A DNA stretch of 64,000 nt from contig NZ_JOCX01000008.1 of the NCBI RefSeq assembly GCF_000717915.1, positions 323,574-387,573 of the forward strand, read 5' to 3'. The DNA is from Streptomyces sp. NRRL S-244 (lineage in GTDB: Bacteria > Actinomycetota > Actinomycetes > Streptomycetales > Streptomycetaceae). Numbering within the stretch: position 1 is the stretch's first letter; each line of letters opens with the position of its first letter. The notes beneath the pieces are model-generated. The model was given only the letters and a program-made list of their open reading frames with translations. It made no database searches and was not told where the DNA came from. Of this stretch, positions 1 through 10,460 are shown in pieces. The position numbers were made by a program, and so were the translations under genes.

Positions 1-1698
1 GCCAACGCCGACTCGGTCGTCCACTGGACCCGGCACTCCGCCGAGCAGGGCGCCCACCTGGTGGCGTTCCCGGAGATGATGCTGACCGGGTACCCCGTCG
101 AGGACCTCGCCCTGCGCGCCTCCTTCGTCGAGGCCTCCCGTACCGCGCTGCGCGAACTCGCGGAGCGGCTGGCGGCCGAGGGCTTCGGCGGCCTGCCGGT
201 CGTCGTCGGCTACCTCGACCGTACGGAGCAGGCCGCCCCGCGGCTCGGCCGTCCCGCCGGGTCCCCGGAGAACGCGGCCGCCGTGCTGTACGGCGGCAAG
301 GTCGCCCTCAGGTTCGCCAAGCACCACCTCCCCAACTACGGCGTGTTCGACGAATTCCGGTACTTCGTGCCGGGCGACACCCAGCCGGTCATCCGGGTGC
401 ACGGCGTCGACGTGGCCCTGGCCATCTGCGAGGACCTCTGGCAGGAGGGCGGCCGCGTCCCGGCCACCCGCTCCGCCGGGGCCGGCCTGCTGATCTCCGT
501 CAACGCCTCCCCCTACGAGCGCAACAAGGACGACCTGCGCCTCGAACTGGTGCGCAGGCGCGCCAAGGAGGCCGGCTGCACCCTCGCCTATCTGGCGATG
601 ATCGGCGGCCAGGACGAGCTGGTCTTCGACGGGGACTCGATCGTCGTCGACGCCGACGGCGAGGTCATCGCCCGCGCCCCGCAGTTCTCCGAGGGCTGCG
701 TCCTCGTCGACCTCGACCTGCCGGCCGCCCGCGCCGACGCCCCCGAGGGCCTCGTCGACGACGGGCTGCGGATCGACCGCGTGATCCTCTCCGAGGAGCC
801 GGTGGAACCGTACGAGCCCGTGGTCACCGGCGGGTACGCCGACCGCCTGGACGACGACGAGGAGGTCTACGACGCGCTGGTCGTGGGCCTGCGCGCGTAC
901 GTCAAGAAGAACGGATTCCGCTCCGTCCTGATCGGGCTCTCCGGCGGCATCGACTCCGCGCTCGTCGCCGCCATCGCCTGCGACGCGATCGGCGCGCAGA
1001 ACGTGTACGGCATCTCGATGCCCTCGAAGTACTCCTCGGACCACTCCAGGGGCGACGCCGCCGATCTGGCCGACCGGACCGGCCTGAACTTCCGGACCGT
1101 GCCGATCGAGCCGATGTTCGACGCGTACATGGGCTCGCTCGGCCTGACCGGCCTGGCGGAGGAGAACCTCCAGTCCCGGCTGCGCGGCACCATGCTGATG
1201 GCGGTCTCCAACCAGGAGGGCCACATCGTGCTGGCCCCGGGCAACAAGTCGGAGCTGGCCGTCGGCTACTCCACCCTGTACGGCGACTCGGTGGGCGCGT
1301 ACGGCCCGATCAAGGACGTCTACAAGACGGACGTCTTCCGGCTCGCGCGGTACCGCAACCGGGCCGCGGCCGAGCGCGGCGAGACCCCGCCGATCCCGGA
1401 GAACTCCATCGTGAAGCCGCCGAGCGCCGAGCTGCGCCCGGGCCAGGTGGACACGGACTCGCTGCCGGACTACCCGGTGCTCGACGCGGTCCTGGAGCTG
1501 TACGTGGACCGCGACCAGGGCATCGACGCGATCGTCGAAGCCGGCTTCGACCGCGCGCTGGTCGCCAAGACCCTGCGGATGGTGGACACGGCGGAGTACA
1601 AGCGGCGCCAGTACCCGCCGGGTACGAAGATCTCCGCGAAGGGCTTCGGCAAGGACCGCCGGCTGCCCATCACGAACGGCTGGCGCGAGCACGCGTAG
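1..1698 (+). CDS. nadE: Glutamine-dependent NAD(+) synthetase, 5' end outside window
   Basis: Converts nicotinate adenine dinucleotide to NAD+ with ATP, taking ammonia from glutamine; last step of NAD synthesis, cytosolic. The frame is open from base 1 (565 codons seen), so roughly the first 20 residues probably lie upstream. Counting codons from base 1, the N-terminal nitrilase-type glutaminase shows its triad: Glu25 in FPE, Lys107 in AKHHLPNYG and Cys143 in ICEDLW. The C-terminal ATP-pyrophosphatase domain carries the P-loop LSGGIDSA (residues 313-320) and the downstream GNKSELAVGYSTLYGD segment. Length and domain order fit the two-domain actinobacterial enzyme. A GTG at 61 is a possible but wrong start, because it would remove strands of the nitrilase core. 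It is convergent with the next gene across a small hairpin. Confidence 0.95.
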   Translation, partial: ANADSVVHWTRHSAEQGAHLVAFPEMMLTGYPVEDLALRASFVEASRTALRELAERLAAEGFGGLPVVVGYLDRTEQAAPRLGRPAGSPENAAAVLYGGKVALRFAKHHLPNYGVFDEFRYFVPGDTQPVIRVHGVDVALAICEDLWQEGGRVPATRSAGAGLLISVNASPYERNKDDLRLELVRRRAKEAGCTLAYLAMIGGQDELVFDGDSIVVDADGEVIARAPQFSEGCVLVDLDLPAARADAPEGLVDDGLRIDRVILSEEPVEPYEPVVTGGYADRLDDDEEVYDALVVGLRAYVKKNGFRSVLIGLSGGIDSALVAAIACDAIGAQNVYGISMPSKYSSDHSRGDAADLADRTGLNFRTVPIEPMFDAYMGSLGLTGLAEENLQSRLRGTMLMAVSNQEGHIVLAPGNKSELAVGYSTLYGDSVGAYGPIKDVYKTDVFRLARYRNRAAAERGETPPIPENSIVKPPSAELRPGQVDTDSLPDYPVLDAVLELYVDRDQGIDAIVEAGFDRALVAKTLRMVDTAEYKRRQYPPGTKISAKGFGKDRRLPITNGWREHA

Positions 1699-1717
1699 CC
1701 GCTGCCGCCGGGTCTCA

Positions 1718-1735
1718 CCCGTACGGGCGTACGGG
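1718..1735. terminator. Small hairpin between convergent genes
   Basis: Perfect 7-bp inverted repeat CCCGTAC/GTACGGG with a 4-nt loop in the 37-bp gap between the convergent nadE and EEP-family genes. There is no T-run, as usual for high-GC actinobacteria; it could serve both strands. Confidence 0.5.
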
Positions 1736-2764
1736 CTACTGCTTCACGGTCAGCCGCGCGGCGACCGGCAGGTGGTCGCTGCCGGTGCGCGGCAGGCTCC
1801 AGGAGCCTTCCGGGGTGATGCCGCGGACCATGATCTGGTCGATCCGGGCCATCGGGAACTGGGCCGGCCAGCTGAATCCGAAGCCGTCGCCCGCCGCGCC
1901 CTGCGTGGACCGCATCTGCGAGGTGATGTCGGACAGGGACCGGTCGTTCATGGTGCCGTTGAGGTCGCCGAGCAGGATGACCTTCTTCAACGGTTCGGCG
2001 GCGAGCGCGTTGCCCAGGGCCGCGGCGCTGTTGTCGCGCTGGTTGGCGGTGAAGCCGGCGTTGAGCTTGACCCGCACGGAGGGCAGGTGGGCGACGAAGA
2101 CGGCGATCTTGCCGTACGGGCTGTCCACGGTGGTGCGCATGGCGCGGGTCCAGCCCATCTTGATGTCGACGGGAGTGCTGGAGCTCAGCGGGTACTTGCT
2201 CCACACGCCGACCGTGCCCTCGACGGAGTGGTACTTGTACCCGCCGGCCAGGGCCTGCTCGTAGACGGGGACGGCGCTGCCCTTGAGCTCGGTCAGGGCC
2301 AGCACGTCGGCGCCGGACCTGGCGATCTGGACGGCGGTGCCGTGCGGGTCGGGGTTGTCGGCGTCGACGTTGTGGGTGGCGACCATCAGGTTGCCGCCGG
2401 ATCCGGACTTGTCGAGGACCAGGCTGCCGAAGAGGTTCACCCAGACGACGGCCGTCAGCAGTATCGCGATCAGCGCGGTGGCGGACTTGCGCACGACGGC
2501 GGCGGCCAGCAGGAGCGGCACGGCCAGGCCCAGCCAGGGCAGGAAGGTCTCGGTGAGGCTGCCGAGGTTGCCCACGTCGTTCGGCAGCTCGGCGTGGAAG
2601 ATCATGATCAGTGAGATCAGGGCGGCCACGGCAGCGGTGACGATCCCGCGCCGCCAGATGCCCCGGTCCCGGCGCAGCCCGGCCAGTCGGCGCCGGAGGC
2701 GGGATCCGGAGGGCTCGGGCTCCGAGCCGCCGTTCCCCGTCTCCGTCATGTACGCCTGTGCCAT
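1736..2764 (-). CDS. Membrane-anchored endonuclease/exonuclease/phosphatase (EEP) family protein
   Basis: A 342-residue protein with two parts. A basic cytoplasmic N-terminus is followed by about three hydrophobic segments (roughly residues 38-125). An EEP-fold catalytic domain then faces outward. EEP signatures visible are the first strand VATHNVD, the metal-binding Glu in ALTELKG, the GDLNGT motif and the C-terminal SDHLPVAARL with its catalytic Asp-His. The family includes DNases, sphingomyelinases and inositol phosphatases, so the substrate cannot be named; many streptomycete homologues are annotated only as EEP proteins. The ATG at 2764 is used, though an in-frame ATG five codons later is also possible. 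It is monocistronic, convergent with nadE and divergent from panB. Confidence 0.8.
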   Translation of the reverse strand: MAQAYMTETGNGGSEPEPSGSRLRRRLAGLRRDRGIWRRGIVTAAVAALISLIMIFHAELPNDVGNLGSLTETFLPWLGLAVPLLLAAAVVRKSATALIAILLTAVVWVNLFGSLVLDKSGSGGNLMVATHNVDADNPDPHGTAVQIARSGADVLALTELKGSAVPVYEQALAGGYKYHSVEGTVGVWSKYPLSSSTPVDIKMGWTRAMRTTVDSPYGKIAVFVAHLPSVRVKLNAGFTANQRDNSAAALGNALAAEPLKKVILLGDLNGTMNDRSLSDITSQMRSTQGAAGDGFGFSWPAQFPMARIDQIMVRGITPEGSWSLPRTGSDHLPVAARLTVKQ

Positions 2765-3126
2765 GCCACTGCCCTCGCTGCCGTGCTCGCGCTCCGTCCC
2801 CGCACCTTGACCCTAGGCGATCGACGGAGCCTTCCGTGCCGTTGTTCCGGCCGTACGTCCGGGAGGACGAACGGCCGTGTGGCCGAGGTTCCGCTTGTCA
2901 CGAAACGCGTACATTGCCTCCCGCGCGCGCCGAACCGCCGGTGAGGGGACCATGAGAGGTCCAAGAGGGGGCCATGAGGGTGCAGGGAGTGGCCCTCGCG
3001 TGCGTCAGGAGTGTGACGTACGGGTCCCCCCACCACTTTCGCCACGGCCCTGGCAGGTGCCACCATGGTGGGTGAGTCCGGGGACGCCGTGAGGGCGCCT
3101 CGAGATGACATCAAGGAGCAGTTGCA
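2765..3126. other. 362-bp intergenic region upstream of panB
   Basis: No convincing gene. The short open frames here lack a ribosome-binding site and codon bias. It must hold the divergent promoters of the EEP gene and panB. I see a TTGTCA near 2896 without a good -10, and a 10-bp palindrome CACCATGGTG at 3061-3070. The only firm signal is the panB Shine-Dalgarno AAGGAG at 3113-3118, 8 nt before the ATG. Confidence 0.5.
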
Positions 3127-3987
3127 ATGACGCATGCCGTTTCGCCTGCCCGCGAAGCCGCCTCCCCCACCCTGTACGGAGGCACGGGCACCCGGCGGAT
3201 CACCGTCCGCGACCTCACCCTCGCCAAGGAGCGCGGCGAGAAGTGGCCCATGCTCACCGCCTACGACGCGATGACCGCGTCCGTCTTCGACGAGGCCGGC
3301 ATCCCGGTCATCCTCGTCGGCGACTCCATGGGCAACTGTCACCTCGGCTACGAGAACACCGTCCCCGTGACGATGGACGAGATGACCATGCTGTCGGCGG
3401 CCGTCGTACGCGGCACCGGCCGGGCCCTGGTCGTCGGCGACCTGCCGTTCGGCTCGTACCAGGAAGGCGCCGTGCAGGCGCTGCGCAGCGCCACCCGCCT
3501 CGTGAAGGAGGCCGGTGTCGGAGCCGTGAAGCTGGAGGGCGGCGAGCGCTCGCTGCACCAGACCGAGCTGATCGTGCAGTCCGGCATCCCCGTCATGTCC
3601 CACCTGGGCCTGACCCCGCAGTCCGTGAACGCCATGGGCTACCGGGTGCAGGGCCGCGGCGACGAGGCCGCGCACCAGCTGCTGCGCGACGCCAAGGCGG
3701 CGCAGGACGCGGGCGCGTTCGCGGTGGTGCTGGAGCTGGTCCCGGCCGAGCTGGCCGCCGAGGTCACCCGGTCCCTGCACATCCCGACGGTCGGCATCGG
3801 GGCCGGCGCGGAGTGCGACGCGCAGGTGCTGGTGTGGACCGACATGATGGGCCTGACCGGCGGGAAGATGCCGAAGTTCGTGAAGCAGTACGCGAACCTG
3901 CGCGCGACCATGGGCGACGCGGCGAAGGCCTTCGCCGAGGACGTGGTCGGCGGAACGTTCCCGCAGGCCGAGCACAGCTTCCACTGA
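3127..3987 (+). CDS. panB: 3-methyl-2-oxobutanoate hydroxymethyltransferase
   Basis: Transfers a hydroxymethyl group from 5,10-methylene-THF to alpha-ketoisovalerate, giving ketopantoate, the first committed step of pantothenate/CoA synthesis. It is 286 residues, a normal length. The TIM-barrel family signatures are present: LTAYDAMTASVFDEAG followed by ILVGDSMGN (Mg2+-binding Asp), VKLEGG, VMSHLGLTPQSV and the late GIGAG segment. The first ~27 residues form a disordered extension typical of actinobacterial PanB. The start is well supported by AAGGAG 8 nt upstream. The gene stands alone (panC/panD are not nearby) and ends before a strong hairpin. Confidence 0.96.
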   Translation: MTHAVSPAREAASPTLYGGTGTRRITVRDLTLAKERGEKWPMLTAYDAMTASVFDEAGIPVILVGDSMGNCHLGYENTVPVTMDEMTMLSAAVVRGTGRALVVGDLPFGSYQEGAVQALRSATRLVKEAGVGAVKLEGGERSLHQTELIVQSGIPVMSHLGLTPQSVNAMGYRVQGRGDEAAHQLLRDAKAAQDAGAFAVVLELVPAELAAEVTRSLHIPTVGIGAGAECDAQVLVWTDMMGLTGGKMPKFVKQYANLRATMGDAAKAFAEDVVGGTFPQAEHSFH

Positions 3988-4003
3988 TCGCGTAGTCCCG
4001 TAA

Positions 4004-4038
4004 CGACGGCCCGCCGACGCCTCGTCGGCGGGCCGTCG
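4004..4038 (+). terminator. panB terminator hairpin
   Basis: Perfect 14-bp stem (4004-4017 with 4025-4038) with a 7-nt loop, beginning 16 nt after the panB stop. GC-rich with no U-tract, the usual streptomycete form. Confidence 0.8.
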
Positions 4039-4076
4039 GCGTCCGTCCGCCTTCCGGCCGGCTGCCTGTCGCCTTC

Positions 4077-4107
4077 CTGTCGGTCGGCTGTCGGTCGGCT
4101 GTCGGTG
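4077..4107. repeat. 11-bp tandem repeat upstream of the ABC exporter
   Basis: CTGTCGGTCGG occurs about 2.7 times head to tail between the panB terminator and the start of the ABC ATPase gene. Related CTGTCG units lie just before it. Probably slippage-derived low complexity in the promoter region. Confidence 0.6.
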
Positions 4108-4130
4108 CGTTGTCGGTGGCTGATGGTCCC

Positions 4131-5161
<1,031 letters not shown>

Positions 5162-5165
<4 letters not shown>

Positions 5166-6010
5166 GCACCGTAACCACGACGAAGCCCGCCCCCACCGCG
5201 CCCGCTCCGGCCCCGGTGGACGGCCACGGCGAGGGCCGGATCGGCCTGCGCGCCAATCTGCGGCACATCGGCGCCCTGGTGCGCCGCAACGCCCTCCAGA
5301 TCAAGCAGGACCCCGAGTCGATGTTCGACGTCCTGTTCATGCCGATCATCTTCACGCTGCTGTTCGTGTTCGTCTTCGGCGGCGCGATTTCCGGCAAGGG
5401 CCAGCAGGAGGCGTACGTCAACTACGTCGTCCCGGGCCTGATGGCCATGATGGGCATGAACATCGCCATGGGTGTCGGCACCGGCGTCAACGACGACTTC
5501 AAGAAGGGCGTGATGGACCGGTTCCGGTCCATGCCGATCGCCCGCTCGTCCGTCCTCATCGCCAAGATCGTCGTCGAGCTCGGCCGGATGATGGTCGCCA
5601 TCGCGATCCTGCTCACCGTCGGCTTCATGCTCGGCCTGTCGATCAAGACCTCGGTGTTCGACCTGCTGCTGTCCATCGGCCTGTCGGCGGTCTTCGGCGC
5701 CTCGCTGATGTGGATCTTCATCCTGCTCGGTCTCACCATGAAGACCGCGCAGGCCGTGCAGGGCATGGCGATGCTGGTCCTGATGCCCCTGCAGTTCGGC
5801 AGCTCGATCTTCGCCCCGCCGTCGACCATGCCCGGCTGGCTGCAGACCTTCACGGACTACAACCCGCTGTCCAACCTGGCCGACGCGGCCCGCGGCCTGA
5901 TCAACGGCGGTGCGGTCGCCCACCCGGTGACGGTGACGCTGATCTGGTCGGTGGCCATCACGGCGGTCACCATGCCGCTCGCGGTCCGCAAGTTCCGCCA
6001 GAAGACCTGA
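5162..6010 (+). CDS. DrrB-like ABC-2 type permease
   Basis: Membrane partner of the preceding ATPase, 282 residues. After a Pro/Ala-rich cytoplasmic N-terminus (~35 residues) and an amphipathic stretch, six hydrophobic segments follow. The ABC-2 family features are recognisable, including FDVLFMPIIFTLLFVFVFGG and the late NPLSNLADAARGL loop that precedes the last helix. Its start ATG overlaps the ATPase stop, confirming a two-gene operon. DrrAB-type pairs export hydrophobic drugs or lipids. The SARP regulator across the terminator is convergent, so co-regulation is not implied. Confidence 0.88.
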
Positions 6011-6022
6011 TCCGGGCCGGCC

Positions 6023-6053
6023 GGTCCGTTCCGGATCGCGTCCCGGACGGACC
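6023..6053. terminator. Bidirectional hairpin between exporter and SARP gene
   Basis: Stem GGTCCGT/ACGGACC continuing into CCGG/CCGG with one bulged T and an 8-nt loop, in the 59-bp gap between convergent genes. Confidence 0.6.
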
Positions 6054-6069
6054 CCGCACGGGGGCCGGG

Positions 6070-9000
6070 TCAGATGAGGGCGGTGGCTTCCTCCAGGGTG
6101 AGGCCGCCGCCTTCGGCGTACGCCGACGCGTACGCGGCCTCGCCGAGCGCGGCCCGCGTCAGCTTCTCGGCGCGGGCCGCGTCCTCGCGTTCCGTGCTGA
6201 CCGGGAAGTGCTGGGCCGGCAGGTGGGCCCGGTAGGCGCCGAGCAGCCGCGCGGCGTCGTACGCGTGCCGCCCGCCGCCGAGGCCGACGTGCGAGACGGC
6301 CGCCGTCAGCAGGTACACGGCGGGCATCTGCGGGGCGACCATGAGGGCGAGGGTGTCCCGGGCGGTGCCCATGGCCTTCCGGAGGTGGGCGAGGGCGTCC
6401 GCGTACGCGCCGCACTGGTTGTCCAGCCAGGCCATCGTGCCGAGCAGGAACCCGTCGAAGATGGCGAAGGCGCCGAGCGCGAACTCCTCGCGCAGCATCC
6501 GGAGCTGCCGGCGGGCCTCGGTGATGCGGCCGGTGCGGCCGTAGACGCCCGCGAGGAACATCCGGGCGGCCGGCAGGGCCTCGTTGCCGTAGGTGAGCGG
6601 GGTCTCCAGGATCCCGGTGAGGATCTCCTCGGCCTCGACGAGTTCACCGTTCTCGACGAGGGCCCCGGCCATCCGCACGCGCAGGACCGTGACCTGGGAC
6701 AGGGCGCCGAGCCGCTCGGCGTGCTCGATCGCGGACCGGAAGTCCTGCGTCGCCGCCGCGTACTCGCCCCGCTTCTCGCGGGCTTCGGCGCGGGCGGACA
6801 GGGCCTCGGCGCAGCCCCAGTCGTCGCCCAGCGACTCGAAGAGGGCGTGGCTCTCGTCGGCGTCGCGGGTGGCGTCCCCGGACCAGTCGGCCCGGTTGGC
6901 CAGCACGTTGGCCCGTACCTGGAGGGCGGCGGCCAGCTCCCAGCGGTAGTCCAGCTCCCGGGCGGTGTCGACGGTGGCGTCGAGGACCTGCCGGAGCAGG
7001 GCGGGGTCGCCGGCGATCATCACGGCGTAGATCCACAGGCCGCCGGGGGTCCGGCAGGTCTGCGGCAGGCCGGGACGGTAGGCGGCGACGACCTGCTCGA
7101 TCTGGTCCCGGATCTCGGGCGCGTTCCAGCTCTCGTTGGTCTGGTCGCGGGAGGCGAGCTGGATCAGCCGGATGCCGCGCCAGGCCTCGGTGAGCAGTTC
7201 CCCGGCGTACGGCGGGGGCGTGTCCACGAGCTGTGCGTACACCGGCTCTGCGGGGGCGACGGGCGCGCGGAAGGGGTCGGGGATGAGCGCGCCGGCGGCG
7301 TTGGACCAGTGCCGGGACTCGGTGCGCAGGTCGTGCATCGACCAGTACCAGGCGAGGGAGTGGACGAGGCAGAGCACCTCGTCGGTGTCGCGGGCGGCGA
7401 TGGCACGGCGCAGCGCGGTACGGAGGTTCTCGTACTCGGTGGCGAACCGCTCGGTGGCCTTGCGCTGGCGGCGGCCGCGCAGCAGCGGCTCGGTGGTGCG
7501 GGCGAGTTCGCGGTAGTACGTGAGGTGGCGGCGCTCGGTGGCGGCGCGGTCCCCGGCGGCCTCGCCGAGCCGCTCGGCGGCGTACTCGGCGACGGTCTCC
7601 AGCAGCCGGTAGCGCATTTCGGCGCCGTCGGGGCCGGGGGCGGCGACGACGAGGGACTTGTCGACGAGGGAGCCGAGGAGGTCCAGGACGTCGGGGGCGC
7701 CGGGGGCGGCGGGGTCGGCGCAGACGGCTTCGGCGGCGGCCACGTCGCAGCCGCCGGCGAAGACGGACAGGCGGCGCAGGACGGCGCGTTCGGACGCGTC
7801 GAGCAGGTCCCAGGACCAGTCGACGACGGCGCGCAGGGTCTGCTGGCGGGGCAGGTGGGTACGGGCGCCGCCGGTCAGGAGCCGGAAGCGGTCGTCGAGC
7901 CGGTCGGCGATCTGGCGCGGGGTGAGCAGCCGCAGCCGGGCCGCGGCCAGCTCGATGGCGAGCGGCAGCCCGTCGAGGCGGCGGCAGATCTCGGCAGCGG
8001 CCTCGGGGTCGTCGTCGGTGCGGAACCCCGGCCGGGCGGCGGCCCCCCGGTCTCCCAGGAGCCGGAGCGCCACGGGGTCGGGCAGCGGCTCCACCGGGCG
8101 CAGGAACTCTCCCGGCACACCGAGGGGTTCGCGGCTGGTGGCCAGGATCCGGACGCCGGGACAGCGGGCGAGGAGCTCCTCGGCGAGCTCGGCGGAGGCG
8201 CCGATGACGTGCTCGCAGTTGTCCAGGATCAGCAGCATCCGCCGCCGGGCGCAGTGCTCCGCGAGCCGGTCGAGGGGCTGGTCCCCGGCGCGGTCGGTCA
8301 GCGCCCGCAGCTCCTCGGCGGCGCCGCCGCGCAGCTTGGTCTCGCGTGCACCGAGCGCGGTGAGGGCGGCCTCGGCGACGTCCTCGGGGTCGTCCACGGG
8401 GGCCAGCTCCACGAACCACACCCCGTCGGGCCAGGCCTGGGCGGCGTGCTCGGCGGCCTCTTGGGACAGCCGTGTCTTGCCGGCTCCGCCGGGCCCGAGC
8501 AGGGTGACGAGCCGCGCGCGCCCGAGATCCGCGCCGATGACCCGGATGTCCCCCTCGCGCCCCACGAAGCTGGTCACCCGCGCCCGCAGATTCCCCGCGC
8601 GGGCAACCCCGACCCCGACCGCCGGCTGCGGCCCACCGTCCGCCGAGGCCGGCCGCGCGGGCGCGCCGGAAGCCGGAGGGACGTCCGCGTCCTGCCCCTG
8701 CCCCGGCTGCTCTGGATGCCAGCCCGGGGCGGCGCCCGGCGACCCGGCCGAGCCGGAGCCCGAGGCCGACTGCCCGGGGGCGCCCGGTCCGGAGGCCGGG
8801 GCCCGCCCCGGCTGCGCCGGATGCCCACCGGAGGCGCTGCCCTGCCCGGGGGCGGCCGGGTCGGGGTGCGGGGTCAGGAGTTGGGCGTGGAGGGTGCGCA
8901 GGGCCGGGCCCGGGTCCGTGCCCAGGCGGGCGGCCAGGTCCTGCCGGACGGCTTCGTAGGCGGCCAGCGCCTCCGCCGGGCGGCCCGTGTCCCGCAGGGC

Positions 9001-9576
9001 CCGGATCCGCAGGGCCTGGAGCGGCTCGTCCAGCGGGCGCTCCCCGCACAGGACGGTCAGCTCCGGCAGGGCCCGCTCGGCCTGGCCCAGCGCCAGGGCC
9101 GCCGCGAGCCGGCCCCGGCGCGCGTCCAGACGTACGGCCTCCCAGCGGGCGGACTCGGCCGCCGCGTCCGGCAGGTCGGCCAGCGCCGGACCGCGCCACA
9201 GCCCCAGGGCCTCCTCGTACAGGGCGGCCGCCTCGGCCGGGTCCTGCGCCGCCGCGCCCGCCCGGGCGAGCCGCTCGAAGCGGTACAGGTCGACGTCCTC
9301 GCCCGCCGCGACCAGCAGGTACCCGCCCTCCACCGAACGCACCGCCCCGTGCCCCAGCGCCCTGCGCAGCCGGCCCACCAGCGCCTGGAGCGCGGCCGGC
9401 GCATCCGCCGGGCGGTCGCCGTCCCACACCTGCTCCACCAGCAGGTGCACCGGCACGGCCCGCCCCGGGCGCAGCGCGAGCGCGGTCAGCAGCGCCCGCA
9501 GGCGCGCTCCGCCGACGGCGACGGGGCTCCCGTCGTCGCGGCTGGCCTGGGCAGTGCCGAGAATCGCGTAACGCAC
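6070..9576 (-). CDS. AfsR/SARP-family transcriptional regulator (OmpR-type DNA-binding, BTAD, NB-ARC, TPR)
   Basis: A 1168-residue regulator starting at GTG 9576; the longer open frame to 9651 adds residues before the conserved VRYAILGT strand. Domains in order are: an OmpR-type winged helix (~1-90); the bacterial transcriptional activation domain (~95-240); a ~110-residue Pro/Gly/Ala linker; an NB-ARC ATPase with Walker A GPGGAGKT near residue 360, Walker B RRMLLILDNCEHV and the sensor LATSREPLG; and a long helical TPR-like C-terminus. This is the AfsR-type layout. Such proteins activate antibiotic or morphological genes in response to nucleotide and a ligand or kinase signal. No biosynthetic cluster adjoins it, so it is an orphan. 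It is divergent from the M50 protease with a 73-bp gap. Confidence 0.9.
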   Translation of the reverse strand: MRYAILGTAQASRDDGSPVAVGGARLRALLTALALRPGRAVPVHLLVEQVWDGDRPADAPAALQALVGRLRRALGHGAVRSVEGGYLLVAAGEDVDLYRFERLARAGAAAQDPAEAAALYEEALGLWRGPALADLPDAAAESARWEAVRLDARRGRLAAALALGQAERALPELTVLCGERPLDEPLQALRIRALRDTGRPAEALAAYEAVRQDLAARLGTDPGPALRTLHAQLLTPHPDPAAPGQGSASGGHPAQPGRAPASGPGAPGQSASGSGSAGSPGAAPGWHPEQPGQGQDADVPPASGAPARPASADGGPQPAVGVGVARAGNLRARVTSFVGREGDIRVIGADLGRARLVTLLGPGGAGKTRLSQEAAEHAAQAWPDGVWFVELAPVDDPEDVAEAALTALGARETKLRGGAAEELRALTDRAGDQPLDRLAEHCARRRMLLILDNCEHVIGASAELAEELLARCPGVRILATSREPLGVPGEFLRPVEPLPDPVALRLLGDRGAAARPGFRTDDDPEAAAEICRRLDGLPLAIELAAARLRLLTPRQIADRLDDRFRLLTGGARTHLPRQQTLRAVVDWSWDLLDASERAVLRRLSVFAGGCDVAAAEAVCADPAAPGAPDVLDLLGSLVDKSLVVAAPGPDGAEMRYRLLETVAEYAAERLGEAAGDRAATERRHLTYYRELARTTEPLLRGRRQRKATERFATEYENLRTALRRAIAARDTDEVLCLVHSLAWYWSMHDLRTESRHWSNAAGALIPDPFRAPVAPAEPVYAQLVDTPPPYAGELLTEAWRGIRLIQLASRDQTNESWNAPEIRDQIEQVVAAYRPGLPQTCRTPGGLWIYAVMIAGDPALLRQVLDATVDTARELDYRWELAAALQVRANVLANRADWSGDATRDADESHALFESLGDDWGCAEALSARAEAREKRGEYAAATQDFRSAIEHAERLGALSQVTVLRVRMAGALVENGELVEAEEILTGILETPLTYGNEALPAARMFLAGVYGRTGRITEARRQLRMLREEFALGAFAIFDGFLLGTMAWLDNQCGAYADALAHLRKAMGTARDTLALMVAPQMPAVYLLTAAVSHVGLGGGRHAYDAARLLGAYRAHLPAQHFPVSTEREDAARAEKLTRAALGEAAYASAYAEGGGLTLEEATALI

Positions 9577-9649
9577 CGGCCCATTGTCGCTGGCCCGGGG
9601 CCCGGCCCCGTACTCCTTTTGGCCCCCTGCGCGGGGTAGGTTTCGCCGC

Positions 9650-10447
9650 ATGGGTCATCAGGGCAGCCGCAGCGAGCGGCAGATCAGTTCCGTATTCCTC
9701 GGCATCTTCGCCGTCATGGCGGTCACCGGTTGGGCCGTGTGGACGGGTTACTCGACGAGCACCGGGCTCGCCGTGTTCCTCTTCGTCACCTCGGCCTGGA
9801 TCGTCTCCCTCTGCCTGCACGAGTACGCGCACGCCCGCACGGCCCTGCACAGCGGCGACCTCTCGGTCGGGGCCAAGGGCTACCTGACGCTGAACCCCCT
9901 GAAGTACACGCACGCGCTGCTCAGCATCGTCCTGCCGGTGATCTTCGTGATCATGGGCGGACTGGGCCTGCCCGGCGGCGCGGTGTACATCGAGCGCGAC
10001 CGGATCCGGGGCCGCTGGAAGCACAGCCTCATCTCGGCGGCGGGCCCGCTGACCAACGTGGCCTTCGCGATAGTCTGCACGGCGCCGTTCTGGCTGAACG
10101 CCCTCGACGGGGTCCCGATGGCGTTCCGCTTCGCGCTCGCCTTCCTCGCGCTGCTCCAGGTATCGGCGGCCATCTTGAACTTCCTGCCGGTGCCGGGCCT
10201 GGACGGCTACGGGATCATCGAGCCCTGGCTCTCGTACCGGATCCGCCGCGAGGTGGCGCCGCTGGCGCCGTTCGGACTGATCGCCGTGTTCGCGCTGCTG
10301 TGGATCCCGGAGGTCAACGGGTTCTTCTTCGACGCGGTGCGCAACCTGCTGTCCACGCTGGGCGTGTCCGACCTGGAGACCTTCTGCGGCCGCGACCTCT
10401 ACCGCTTCTGGCAGGACACGAACGGCTTCTGCGCGGCCCCGCAGTAG
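9650..10447 (+). CDS. Site-2 protease family (M50) membrane metalloprotease
   Basis: Intramembrane zinc protease homologue, 265 residues. The zinc motif HEYAH (His57, Glu58, His61) sits inside a hydrophobic helix. The third ligand is in NFLPVPGLDG (Asp185), matching the M50 LDG motif. About five membrane segments are evident. It lacks PDZ and CBS domains, so it belongs to the small, poorly characterised M50 group rather than the RseP/SpoIVFB types with known clients. ATG 9650 is chosen because the upstream extension to 9584 has no start context. It lies head to head with the SARP gene; no substrate can be suggested. Confidence 0.85.
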   Translation: MGHQGSRSERQISSVFLGIFAVMAVTGWAVWTGYSTSTGLAVFLFVTSAWIVSLCLHEYAHARTALHSGDLSVGAKGYLTLNPLKYTHALLSIVLPVIFVIMGGLGLPGGAVYIERDRIRGRWKHSLISAAGPLTNVAFAIVCTAPFWLNALDGVPMAFRFALAFLALLQVSAAILNFLPVPGLDGYGIIEPWLSYRIRREVAPLAPFGLIAVFALLWIPEVNGFFFDAVRNLLSTLGVSDLETFCGRDLYRFWQDTNGFCAAPQ

Positions 10448-10460
10448 GCCCTGGCAGGCC

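Noticed and set aside
6070..9576. A secondary-metabolite cluster around the SARP gene
   Set aside because: No PKS, NRPS, terpene or tailoring genes adjoin it; neighbours are an exporter and a protease only.
5710..9639. A 1309-codon plus-strand open frame opposite the SARP gene
   Set aside because: It is the antisense shadow of a very GC-rich gene: Gly/Arg/Val-rich, no domains, and it overlaps the well-supported permease and SARP genes.
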